Positions 21,786-32,560 of a DNA stretch of 64,000 bases are shown in pieces; position 1 is the stretch's first letter; each line of letters opens with the position of its first letter. The stretch comes from Diphasiastrum complanatum (Eukaryota; Streptophyta; Lycopodiopsida; Lycopodiales; Lycopodiaceae), in assembly GCA_029204225.1 (NCBI GenBank), contig CM055096.1:35896611-35960610 (forward strand), given 5' to 3'. The translations under genes were made by a program, and so were the position numbers. A model generated the notes under the pieces. That model saw only the letters and a program-made list of their open reading frames with translations, ran no database searches and was not told the DNA's origin.

Positions 21786-22454
21786 CAAGGGACAATCCAT
21801 TTAAACACCTTCGAAATTAGGAACACACATACCAACTTCTCTGAAAAAACATGTCCCGTTTGATTCAGTAGTTAAGACATTTTCAAATGCAACTTAGTCC
21901 TAGCCCTACGGCCCTTAGTCGTTAGCCATTGGTCCTTCACCCATCGCCCTTGGCCTTTCGGTCTTAGTCCTTGAGTTTTTTGTCTATGTATATATACATT
22001 TTTTTATATTTTACTAACTTTTAGTATTCATTTTTTAATTTTTAAATTCGTTATATTTATTTTTTACTTTTTAGATTTAAATTATAGGTTTTTGACTTTT
22101 TGTTATTTGCTTTTAAAATTTCTATTATTTATTATTAATTTTGAGTTTTTTTTTTATAGATGAGAAGTATATAGATTTATTATATAGTTTTTTTGACTTT
22201 ATGGAATCTTTCCAAACTATATAAAAAAGCTTAAAATAATGTTTTTCTCAACAATTGTGACCAATCTTTTTTTAAATGGGTCCCCATTTAAAGGCCACAA
22301 AAAAAAAATTTAGCTTAAAGGTAAGAAATGCACACGGTGTTCACGTGGAATACCAATTATCCCATAATCAATCTTAGAAAGTAACTTAATGAACCATAAA
22401 TAGGGGGTCTTGAATATTTTTCTTAGTTGGATTTTAAAATTTCTATTGGACCCC
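21786..22454. other. A/T-rich non-coding stretch
   Basis: I see no gene. It contains a small C/T-rich cluster with repeated CCCTTAGTC / CCCTTGGCC-like words near 21905-21985, then long T-rich DNA leading into the palindrome array. Confidence 0.5.
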
Positions 22455-23572
22455 TCCATCCGCCGCGACGGATGGAAACCTTTCGCTCCTAAGATTTGTT
22501 TTTTGAATTTTGTTTTTAACAATATTTTTAATTTCTTTTCTTAAAAAAATAAAAAAAATACATCAGAAAAAACTTTGAGAGGGATTGGTCCAATCCATCC
22601 CCTGAGGCTGATGGACTCGGAAATGGACAACTTCAATGTTTTATTTTTATAAACTCGATTTTTTTTAGAAATATTTTTAGGAATATAGTCTATTTTAGAA
22701 ACAAAAATTATTTTTTGAAAAAAAATTTTTGGTCGGGGTCCATCCGCCATGGCAGATGGACCTTGACATGTATTCAATTGGAAAAACATTGCTGAAATTT
22801 TTTGAGGGGGGGGAGGGGTCCGTTCGCCGTGGCGGATGAACCCTCTTAAAAAAAAAAATTCAAAAATTTTATTTTTTTTAGAAGTGTTCTTAAAAATAAA
22901 TTTTGTTAAAAAAATATTATTTTTTTAAAAACAAAAATTTTTGTCGGGTCTATTTGTGGATGGCTTCCTAAACAAACTAAACAATTATTTTTTTTTATAA
23001 AAAAAAAATGGAAGAAGCCATTCGCGCGCGTGGCGAATGGCTTTCTTAATAAAAAAAAAATTTCAATACAAAAAAAATAAAAGAAGCCATTTGCCGCGGC
23101 GGATGGATTCAGAAAAATAAAAAACAAAAAAAACTGAAAAAAAAATACTGTTTGTCTTTTTCAAAAAATTAAATGGGGGGGGCTTGGATTAGTGTCAATC
23201 TGACACATGTCATATGGTTAATATCATAAGTTATTATGAAAAATGACAGAATGAAAAAAATATAAACTAGATTTTCGTTTGCTTTCAAGATTCTCAAGTT
23301 TGCTATCAAGAAAATTTTTGAATTTCATTCATCCACGAATTTTTACCCTTTACAAAATGGTAAAAAGTTTCATTTCTAAATTTTTTGAAAAAAAAAACAA
23401 GATTTAAAAAAAAAAGATGGAGGAAGTCATTCGCAGCCAACGATGTTTTCTTACAAAAAACAGAAAAAATTGAGAAAGCCATCCGCCACGGTGGATGACT
23501 TCCTCTAAAATATTTTTTTTTTAGAATAAGCAAAAAAGAAAATGGAGGGAGCCATTCGCCGCAGCGGATGGC
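22455..23572. repeat. Array of about nine GC-rich palindromes in A/T-rich DNA
   Basis: Short inverted repeats built around CCATCCGCC..GGCGGATGG recur in long A and T runs. Positions: 22455-22476, 22594-22615, 22737-22762, 22813-22845, 23015-23043, 23087-23106, 23423-23450 (decayed), 23478-23500 and 23545-23577 (core 23551-23572). The best has 11-bp perfect arms with a 7-base loop (23015-23043, AAGCCATTCGC...GCGAATGGCTT). A half-unit lies near 22955. Spacing varies from about 60 to 320 bp. No protein is encoded. I do not know this repeat; it may be a decayed satellite or a cluster of hairpin-forming mini-elements. Confidence 0.75.
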
Positions 23573-23814
23573 CTCCTAAATAATGTTTTATTTTTTAAAA
23601 AAATAAAAAAAATGAAACAAGCCAATAATGGATGGACGGGTAAAGATACTTAAATAAAATAAAATAAAGATTAAAAATAGTTGCAACAAAATAATATTTA
23701 AAAATTTTACAACTAAAGTTGGGATGACTGCAATTTGGCCAGGCTTTCTATGTTGCTGACCAACCGACCTTAAGAGGAACCAAGTCAATTATTTTTTACA
23801 AGGGCTTGGAAGAT

Positions 23815-24628
23815 TTTCATAGAGAACACGATGCAAGTTTGAATAAATCAAACTAATATCAGTGTCTTCAATCGGGATTGTTTCTTATCTATGTACTAAT
23901 AGAACAGCATTAGTTCTGATTGAATATGCATACGAAAATTGTATGCGAAAGTAAGAGACATCTTTAGACAATTTAGACAATAAGAAACTATTGATTAAAA
24001 AATAAATTTTTCTAACTCTGAATCTGAATCATCAATATACATCTCTTATTGTCTTATCTCGATGTTGTGTCTCTGATTGAGTGAGTTAGTACAACGAGTA
24101 GTGCACATGTATTTATATTGCTACAAGACAAGTCTTTTGGCCTTTGAATTTTGTAATAGTAGATCTAACCGCTTACGACGGTTGATATTTAAATAGACGT
24201 TTTGTTTTCAACGTCGAATAATTTTTGTTCGCAAATATTTCGTGACAGTCTATTTTTTCTTCTCAGCTTTGTGCTTCACGAATTATTCGCGACAATTGTC
24301 TCTTCGTGACATTTTTGTGTTTCGCGAATTGTTCGCGATAGATGATAGTTCTGAGCTTGAAGTAGAATCTAGAACATTTTGCAAATTGTTCGTAACAATT
24401 TCATGACACCTGAGATTTGAATAGGAAACAAGATTTTTTGTTTCTAAAATCTTTCGAAAATCTTTTTGAGAATCTTTCAGGCTTCAATAAGAAACAATTT
24501 TTAGAATCTTTCGAGTTGGTCATGAATAGAAATGTTTTGAGTTCGCGTTTGTTTCTTTCTCATTCTTTGTCAAATAAACTATGCGTTTTATTAGTAAAAT
24601 CAAGATCTGTTTGATCATTTGTTCTACA
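23815..24628 (-). repeat. 3' LTR of a minus-strand copia element (family of L)
   Basis: The minus-strand LTR starts TGTAGAACAAATGATCAAAC at 24628, directly after a purine tract (GAGAGGGAGC) that follows an RNase H tail. Its other end, from 23815, is the reverse complement of 24818-24890, the 5' LTR tail of element L. Another copy of its first 146 bp lies at 26795-26940. The outer few bases at the left end are missing. Confidence 0.7.
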
Positions 24629-24817
24629 GCTCCCTCTCAAAGTGGGCAACTGGATTAACCCCAATCTTCTTCGCTGCTTCTCAAACAAAACTTTACTGAG
24701 TGGATTTGTAAAAATATTAGTTGTCATATCCTCTGTGGGTATGAAGATTGTCTTCAGTATCTTCTTCTTGACTAAGTCCCGAATAATATGATACTTGATA
24801 TCTATGTACTTCGTGTA
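24629..24817 (-). pseudogene. Copia RNase H C-terminal remnant
   Basis: Minus strand: IKYHIIRDLVKKKILKTIFI, then TEDMTTNIFTNPLSKVLFEK and QRRRLGLIQ. This is the last 60 or so residues of copia RNase H, with the terminal (A/V)DIFTKPL-type block changed to TNIFTNPL. The rest of the element is missing; element L in the opposite orientation begins immediately beside it. Confidence 0.75.
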
Positions 24818-24928
24818 GATAAAAAACAATCCCGATTGAAGACGCTGATATTAGTTTGATTTATTCAAATTTGCATCGTATTCTCTATGGAAGAATAATT
24901 ACTATTTTTTCTACAATGGTATTAGAGC
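24818..24928 (+). repeat. Element L 5' LTR tail and primer site
   Basis: The LTR tail ends ...TTTTTTCTACA at 24915. After one base comes TGGTATTAGAGC (24917-24928), a one-mismatch version of the tRNA-Met primer site. Together with the LTR start TGTAGAACAAA seen at 24628, the LTR termini are TGTAGAA...TTCTACA. Confidence 0.75.
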
Positions 24929-25087
24929 ATACCGAATAAATCTAATACAATGGTGTTAGAATATACAGGTTCATATAGTGATATCAGAACAAATCAGAGT
25001 CGATACAGTGGCATCTTTGTACCCCTCTCAGCATTCTTCATACATCCATCAGCAAGTCGCTATCTGGAGGTTATTTAGAATTAGAAG

Positions 25088-26794
25088 ATGTCATCGATCA
25101 TCAATATTCAAGCTAAGATCACTACAATCTTGGATCCAGAAGGTTCAAACTATTTGATTTGGAAATTAAAGACTTCACTCTTGTTGAAAGGCGAAGGTCT
25201 ATGGCAATGGATAGAACCAATTGAGAAGAAGCCAGTAGCTACTCCTGGCAAAGAACTTTGAGAATGGAGTTTAAAAAATGACAAAGCTATAGCAATTATT
25301 GCATCTTCAGTGCATGACAATATAATGCTAGATCTTACATCAATTTCAAACACAAAGGATTTATGGGAAGAATTGCAAACCAAGAATGAGACTCAATCTC
25401 GTAATCAGATCATGTTCTTGGAAGACCAATTAACTTACCTACAGTGGGACGACAAAGACCTGAACACATTCGTGCGAAAGATTAAAGATTTGTTTATCTC
25501 CTTGCAAAATTTTGGTGCAGAAAATACAATTTCTAAGGAAAAGCAGCTTAGTTATTTTCTTCGAGCCCTACCTAGGTCGTTCCACACAACTCAAACCTTA
25601 TTGGCAAAAGATGCGACAATGACACTTCAAAAGGCAATAGACGGAGTTAAGGAGGAATTAGAAGCTCATGAACGCTATGACAATAATGGTGATTCTGAAA
25701 ATGCTCTATTTACTCAGAAGAATAATCTTTTAAGAAGTCTAAGTTTAAGAGGGAGTCATCTAAGAAGAATGAGTCTAAGACAAATGAACAACAATTTGGA
25801 AAACAATAGAAGAATTCTGGTGATAAGAAGATCTACAACAGATGCAGAAGATAAGGTCACACAAAAGAAAAGTGTTGGTTAAATCCAAAGATCAAATGCA
25901 TTCACTGTTATAAACAAGATCATGCAACAGTAGACTGTTATCAGAATTCTAGAAACAAAAAGGAGCAGAATTGAAGCGAACCTTCAGATTCAAACTATGT
26001 CGAAGACAAACCAGAATGCTCCAAAGTAGCAGAAGATAGGACAACAAGGAACTCAGCAGCTTATGCTAGTGCTGATCTATGTTGTTCATCTAATTCAATT
26101 TGAGAACACAAGTTTGCACAGATCGTGGAAGTGAGTACATTTCCGATGAATTTAAGGCTTCTAATTTTGATCGAGGTATTATGCATACAAAGACTGCATC
26201 ATACACACCTCATCACAATGGAATAGCTAAACGAAGAAATCGTACACTGATGGAAGCTGCAAGGTGTATGATGGCTCATGAGAAGACCCCAAAACAGTTG
26301 TGGGTAGAAGCAGTGGCTACATCAAATTATCTTCAAAATCATATTCTGAAATCTCGAATATCGGATAAAACTCCTTATGAGATATGGTGGAAGTTGAAGC
26401 CAAATCTGGCACATGTTTGGACATTTGGATGCGTAGTGTATATGCACATACCAGATAAGCTAAGAAAGAAACTCGATGAAAAAACAGAACAAAATTTTCT
26501 AGTAGGATTCGAGTTACATTCGTCATATTATCGTGTATGTACCTGAAACTGGGAAGATAAAAGTTGTTCGAGATGTAAATTCGATGAGACAAAATACATA
26601 GCAGACAATGATCTAGTCGGCTATGAGATTCTCAAAAACTATTATGAGCTACTAATGATGATAGAAGAAAAAACAAGCAAAAAATGAAAGAGAGTTACCA
26701 GATTTAGAGGGATGTCAAGATCGAGTGCATGACAGACTCAAATCTCCAGTAGACGAGCTCGAATCAGAATCGAACTTAAAACCTTCAATAACAA
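25088..26794 (+). pseudogene. Element L: copia gag plus integrase fragment, internal deletion
   Basis: Gag starts at ATG 25088 (MSSIINIQAKITTILDPEGS), has a stop at 25258, and continues with ISNTKDLWEELQTKNETQSR, FVRKIKDLFISLQNFGAENT and SYFLRALPRSFHTTQTLLAK. A frameshift lies near 25735. Two zinc knuckles follow: CRR*GHTKEKC (stop inside, first Cys lost) and an intact CIHCYKQDHATVDC. Protease and the front of integrase are deleted near 26100. Integrase resumes with TDRGSEYISDEF and HNGIAKRRNRTL, where the catalytic Glu is Lys. It fades out in the linker by 26794. Same family as element F. Confidence 0.82.
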
Positions 26795-26940
26795 ATTGTT
26801 TCTAGAATCTTTTATGAATCTTTCGCGTTGGTCACGAATAGAAATATTTCGAGTTTGTGTTTGTTTCTTTCTCATCCTTTGTCAAGTAGACTGCGCACTT
26901 TGTTAGTAGAATCAAGATCTGTCTAATCATTTGTTCTACA
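26795..26940 (-). repeat. LTR fragment of the element L family, minus orientation
   Basis: It matches 24485-24628 (shared blocks GAATCTTTCG.GTTGGTCA.GAATAGAAAT and ATCAAGATCTGT) and ends at the same LTR terminus ...TTCTACA, followed by a purine-tract remnant (minus GAGGGAGAAT). It is then cut by gypsy integrase sequence. Confidence 0.7.
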
Positions 26941-26948
26941 ATTCTCCC

Positions 26949-28028
26949 TCATGAGGCCACTCAAATCATTTCGCTTTCACATGAAGGCATGGGTGGAGGT
27001 CATTTTGCATCCGACATTACAATTCGCAAGATCCTGCAATCAGGATGCTGGTGGCCAATGATTCATAAGGATATGGAGGAATACTTGAGAAAATGCGATG
27101 TGTGCCAAAGGGCAAGGAGACCAACAAGATTGAATTATGACCTTTTGCATCCGGTCTTAGCCCAAGCACCATTTGAAAAGTGGGGATTGGATTACATTGG
27201 TCCAATACACCCTGCAGCAAGAAGTACCCAAGCTCGATACATAATCGTGGCCACCGACTATCTCACCAAGTGGGTCGGAGCCAAGGCAGTAAGAGTAGCT
27301 GATGCTAGGACCACTGCCAAGTTTCTCTATGAAAATATCATTGTACGCTTTGGATGCCTAGTGGAGATAGTTAGCGATTGTGGGAGCCATTTCATCAATG
27401 AGAGTATCAAGATCCTGTTGGAGGAATTCTTCGTGATCCATAGAACCAGTACGCCTTATTATCCTCGCGGTAATGGGCAACCGGAGTCATCCAATAAGAT
27501 CATGTGTAGCGTACATATGAAAACAGTTGAAGCTAGCAGATTGGATTGGGAACACAAGTTGCATGTTGCTCTGTGGGCATTCAAGACAGCATTTTAGGAA
27601 AGCACTGATCAAACGCCATTTCAATTGGTTTATGGTCAGGATGTTGTAATGTCAGTAGAATTTTTAGTCCCTTTATTAAGAATTGCCACAACGCAACACC
27701 TTGATGAATCCAGATCTCTACAATTACACCACGAAGATCTGCATAAACTCTGTGAAACACGCTTACTAGCATGCACTGGCAGCTGAAAAAGAAAGATGCA
27801 AAGCATGGCACGATTGCAAGTTACAAAAGAAAGATCTTCGATCCGGAGATCTAGTCCTGATGTATAAGACAAAGGCGATCAAGGGAAAATTAAAATTCAC
27901 AAGCGAAGGTCCTTATCGGATCAAAGAGATTCATAATCATGGAGCCGAGAATTTGGAGAAGCTATATGGGACGCCTTTCGACACACCCATCAATGGCAGC
28001 TAGTTGCACAAGTACTGGCCACCTCAGT
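26949..28028 (+). pseudogene. Ty3/gypsy integrase fragment (element P)
   Basis: Plus strand: HHCC zinc region SHEGMGGGHFASDITIRK to YLRKCDVCQRARRPTRLN. Catalytic core: first Asp in WGLDYIGPIHPAAR, ATDYLTKWVGAKAV, second Asp in VSDCGSHFINE (Cys where Asn is usual), and Glu in RGNGQPESSNKIMCS. A stop near 27595 is followed by TPFQLVYGQDVVMSVEFLVP in the same frame. The C-terminal domain is recognisable (GKLKFTSEGPYRIKEI) up to about 28028, with frame breaks and a stop. No RT or LTR for this element is nearby. The sequence type resembles plant gypsy elements without an obvious chromodomain. Confidence 0.85.
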
Positions 28029-28589
28029 GAGATAGATCCAAGTTGGTAGTGCAGGTTACGAAAAGTTCATCTGCAAGGCCATCACAACTAGATCTAGGAA
28101 GATCAAGACAGATCAAGCTAAATTCAGCCAGATATGACAAGATCATAGAAGATCCAACAAGATCCAAGAGGGATCTAGGTCCAGATAGCATCAAGACACC
28201 AATAAACTCCCAATTTGTAGATCAGAGACCTTGATCTCAGAATCCGTGGCAAAAGAAGGACAAAATTCACCAAAATTGATAGATCTGCTACCAAATATCT
28301 ATCACAACTTCTAGAAAGTTATCTATAGTCATATCTAACATGGATGTAACAGATTACCAGTCTGCAAAAGTTAAGAATCAGATAATCTCAAGACTCTCGT
28401 CCAAAAACACTCAAAAAGAACTTTTTTTTCATGATTTTTGGAGATTCCCTGTTAGATAGCTCTTGAAACTTGGACAGTCACTAGATCTGACCCAAATGCA
28501 TCTATGAAAATATATGCGAGAGTTACTAATGAAAAAAAATTCATTTTTTAGTGTGTGTGAGGGTTCCAAGGAGCAGAATCTTCAGAACT
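28029..28589. other. Non-coding stretch rich in AAGATC words
   Basis: No gene is seen. The DNA is rich in AAGATC, AGATCCAA and GATCTAG words between 28075 and 28200, which may be part of the 3' region of element P. Confidence 0.4.
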
Positions 28590-29288
28590 TGAAGAAACAA
28601 AATGTTTCTATTACCAAAGCTTTGCTAGCTTTCAGCCCTCTGCCTGACGAAAATGTTTGCGAACATGAAAGTCAAAAGACACAAAGCGAAAATGTTCGCG
28701 AACACCCACGACAAGACACGACGTGAAAGATTCGTGAAAGAGAATCTTTCATGATACTATAGGAGAAAGTCAGACGATGAGAAAGTCAAACGACTCGAAA
28801 ATTGTCGCGACACTCTCCTCTGTCCTCATGCTCCAAAAAGGACCAACAAGTACCCAGAAGTATAGATATCTGATCTGATAGCATGACGTCAGCGGATACA
28901 CTTTAGGTCATGGCTAATCTGCCACTCTTGTAATTTTGTGATTAGCTGTAGATGCTTAGTTACTCTAATCTAGAAAGTTACGAGAGGCGACTATATACTT
29001 ATGGGATTATACTTGATCAAGACAGATACACATGAAATAGTCTCATGCTAGTAATCAAGAAGAGGAAAATACAGAATACATGTCCACCTGCGAACGAGAC
29101 AATTCTGAATAAGATTTGAAGATCCACATGTCCACTAGTACGCGAGACATTGATCGTGAGAGAACTATATTTCTCTCACGCCAACGCACTGCGTGCATTT
29201 GCATGTAGTGCTTGAAGAATCAGAGAAATCAATAGATGATTTCTTATCTTGTATGATCTCGAATGCAAATTAATCTGCTATTATTCGT
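28590..29288 (+). repeat. LTR-K copy 1 (solo, plus orientation)
   Basis: It starts TGAAGAAACAAAATGTTTC and matches the full length of the LTR at 33881-34553 in reverse orientation. Shared blocks include CTTTCAGCCCTCTGCCTGAC, AATACAGAATACATGTCCAC and GAATGCAAATTAATCTGCT. It contains a TATA-like ACTATATACTTAT near 28994. There is no coding sequence of its element on either side, so it is solo or truncated. Confidence 0.75.
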
Positions 29289-31154
29289 AAAGAACTGACC
29301 AATTCAACACATTAAGATCATTCACTTTATAAGTCATTTTTGTTTGATCAGTAACCAATGAATTTGAACAAATCGAAAACGTCCATGGTTTCATCAAATT
29401 TTACGTAAACTGGGATTTTCAAATTCCATTCAATATGGTCCTAAACTGTGAAAATCGACCAAACATCAAATTGACAGTTTCACAGTTACATCTCATATTG
29501 GAAAGATTCTGAAACATTCAGCATGCAACTCACATGACATGCAATGATTTCAATATAAAAATCAATTTTTACGTAAATTGCCAAGAGACTGAGAAATTAG
29601 CCTTGGGATTTTCAAAATCAGTTCGAAATGGACCAACTGTGAAAATCGATTATGAAGATCGATTTATCAAGTTCACAGGCACTGTCACATATCAAAACTC
29701 GACATGCACTGACTTTTTCGAAAAAATGAATCCCCGAAATTAGCCTAGCCACTAGGAAATCTGCTTTTTGATCTAGAATTGCCAAAAATAGCTTCATGCA
29801 AGAAATCTTCTGATCAATCTACTTATTACTCATGCAACATGCATCCATGCATGCATCTAGGTCTATCCATACATTTTCATCAACAGACAAGCACTACATT
29901 GAGTTACAAGCATGCATGCATCAGAACATTTCGAAAATTTTGCAAATTTTTGTTCAAAAATTGCCAAACTTCCGACAGCCATAACTTTCTCTACAGGGCA
30001 CCAAATTGGTCGCTGTAAAGCACAATACGGAGGGAGAGTGCATCTACAAGGTACTTGCTACATCACCTTGCCACCTAGGCTTCACACATGAGATCAGTAA
30101 ATGCACAAAAAACAAGTAGGAGGGCGCACTTTTGGAGAGAGAAATCATCAAAAATTCAACTCTAGCCCAATAAGCCTTGGATCAGAGGTTACAGGCGCTC
30201 TACTAAGGTTCATTAGAGAGGCATAAAAGCTTCCAGCAAGCAATCATAAGCTCAGATTGCAAAAAATGCATTTTTGGCCTCCTTCAAGAAGCAAAACTTC
30301 AACATGATGGTGTCTAATGCTCACCTATCCAAATTGGATGCATGATGGCTCAAAACAGATGCAATCCATCATATTTTTAAGCTTGTAACAAGAACCAACA
30401 GGTTCAGCCCCCAATTGAGAGGTATTCATGCTCAAAAATCATCAAAAATACACTAATGTTTGGTGTTTTGAGCCCCCTAATGGTGTCTAATCCCTTCCAA
30501 AATTCATGAAAGCTCAGGGACAGCTCTATTACATCTTTGAAAACGTTCATACCAAGTCTTGGCTAAGAATTTTGAGATCTACCCCAAAATTAGTCCAAAA
30601 AACATAAAAAAAATCTTGGTTTTTGACCAATTTTGACCAAAATTTGTGGGAAAAATCCACAAATTCGTGCAATCAGATCCAAATACCTGTAAATCCATTG
30701 CATGCAAGCACTAAAAGTTCTGATTCTAGTAAAACATGGTTTCTATAGCCCATTTATGGTCCAAAAACCCCAATTCTTGGTCCAAAATCACTATCTAATC
30801 AACTTTTTGACTATTCCAACATCATGCAATCATTAGATCCAATCATTAATGACTGTAAAATAGCAATTACAAACTGGAAAACGTACTACACTAGTACCTA
30901 TGATCAATTTCAAGCAAAAAAACTACAATTCTAGGTGAAAAATCCACTAAAACCATCAAAAACCCTTTGATTTCCAACAAAAACTATGGAGAAACCCCAT
31001 AATTATGATCTTTAGGCTGAAAGTACACCAAATTCAGAGAAGCCACCTACTTGGAGATCAATTCCACCACCTGGAAGTAATATGCAAGGAGAAATCCACA
31101 AAAATTGAGAAAATATAAGAAGTAGCTCCACCTTCTGATTGATGCAAATCCATA
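29289..31154 (-). other. Long non-coding body of a possible non-autonomous LTR element
   Basis: There are no coding frames of note over about 1.9 kb. On the minus strand it follows an LTR end and a primer-site-like motif at 31155-31166, as the inside of a retroelement would. If so it is a LARD-like element (LTRs with a long non-coding core), cut at its far end by LTR-K copy 1. Repeated phrases such as CCAAAA, CATGCATGCATC and TTTTTGACCAATTTTGACCA are present. Confidence 0.4.
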
Positions 31155-31166
31155 GCTCTGATAACA
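31155..31166 (-). other. Primer-binding-site-like motif
   Basis: The minus strand reads TGTTATCAGAGCTATG, one mismatch to TGGTATCAGAGC. It lies one base inside an LTR end ...CCTTACA at 31168. Confidence 0.6.
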
Positions 31167-31167
31167 C

Positions 31168-32560
31168 TGTAAGGATCACCTTATGAAGATCTGACTAGAT
31201 CATGTTGCAAAACAACCAAAAGGACACCTGTGGAGCAAAACCACCCATCCAAACCTAAATCCCTCTTGGAGTTTCCTCCTAGACCTAGCCCCCAAGCCAT
31301 AGTGAAGAACCCAAGAGAGGGGAGGAGAAACTGGCTCAAGAAACTGAATTTCCAATAGGAGGATGGGCGAGTTTCCAATGAACATATTCTCCTCATGAGA
31401 GAGAGAATATTCTCCCTAGGATTTCCGTGCAACCTATAATGAGCTATTGACCTCCTATTCTTGCATTAAAACAGTCATTCACTATGCGTGTGCTCCTATG
31501 TCCAATTATAGGCCGGCCCTCATATGATTATTAATTACTTTACAAGCCAAGTTCGGAATGACGAGGCATAACCAATAACCATATACACCTGGAGTGACTG
31601 GCTATCCACGTCAGGATTTATTCCGATTCCCTTATATAGGGCATGGACGTAACAATTCCCAACCTGTCAGTGGGATGAAACAGTTACGTTCACTCAGTTA
31701 CATGCATTTACAAGCCATGTAACCAAACCTTGCTCAAGCACAGATTAACATTCTGGGACAAAGAGCAAGTCTACAAATCTGTCTACCAAACTATCCGAAG
31801 AAATCAGAGAACAATACAATAATAGGATTAAGCTACACAATGAGAAACAAGAATCAAGAAAGCTAACTCCCTAACAGCATTCTAGCAACCCAAGAATCAA
31901 GAAACACCCATTTCTTGATGCTTGGAATACCCAAGAACAATCAAGGACAGGATTGTTAGTGGATATGCAAGATCAGATCCACAATATCAGCCTATATAGT
32001 TTACTTGCATGCTGAAACTACAAAATCAAGAAGCAAGGAAGTTAATCCACATCTACAGTCCACATTGCAAGACAGTAAGCAAGAAATCTAATTAATCCAC
32101 ATTCACAACAAGAAATCAGAACATGTTGATAGGAATTTCACTCAAGAAGATAGCCATGAACAAGGAGATTCTCAATTGCCAAGAACTTGTGGAGGATCTT
32201 CTTTATCCAATCAAGAGAGATGACAATACAATAAAAGCTCTCTCACAAGAGAGGGAGCCCCTTAAATAAGCAAGAGGGCTACCCATGTGAAGCCTAAGTG
32301 GTAATTCTGCTAATTTAGAAATTACAAGTGGAAATAGCCCTTCCACTAATCAAAAGGTGGCTCACTCTAAATTATTTAAGGGGGTCTACACTTGTTTACA
32401 TTGCCTAGGACATTACTAGCTCCTACATGGTCGTTCCTTCTCTCTCGGCTCTCAACTTCTTCTGCTCACCTCATTCTGAGGCCTCCTCGGTCATGGGTGA
32501 GAGATACTCTGTGTCTTCAGCTTGGCTCAACATCTGAGGATTCTCTAGAATCTGCTAATA
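31168..32560 (-). repeat. LTR-T copy, about 1.39 kb, minus orientation
   Basis: The inner end ...CCTTACA abuts the primer-site motif. The outer end at 32560 aligns with the TGTTGGCTGATTC terminus at 37771, here mutated to TATTAGCAGATTC. Shared stretches with 36985-37771 include the CTTATTTAAG promoter-like block, CTCTCTTG...TGAGAGAG, and GCCTCCTCGGTC. The first half (31168-31840) has no second copy in the window. Confidence 0.6.

Noticed and set aside
22455-23572. CRISPR-like array
   Set aside because: The repeats are palindromic and diverged, spacing is irregular, the spacers are A/T homopolymers, there are no cas genes, and the DNA is plant nuclear.
28043-28234. Small Ser/Arg-rich protein
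   Set aside because: It derives from repeated AAGATC words and has no conserved features.
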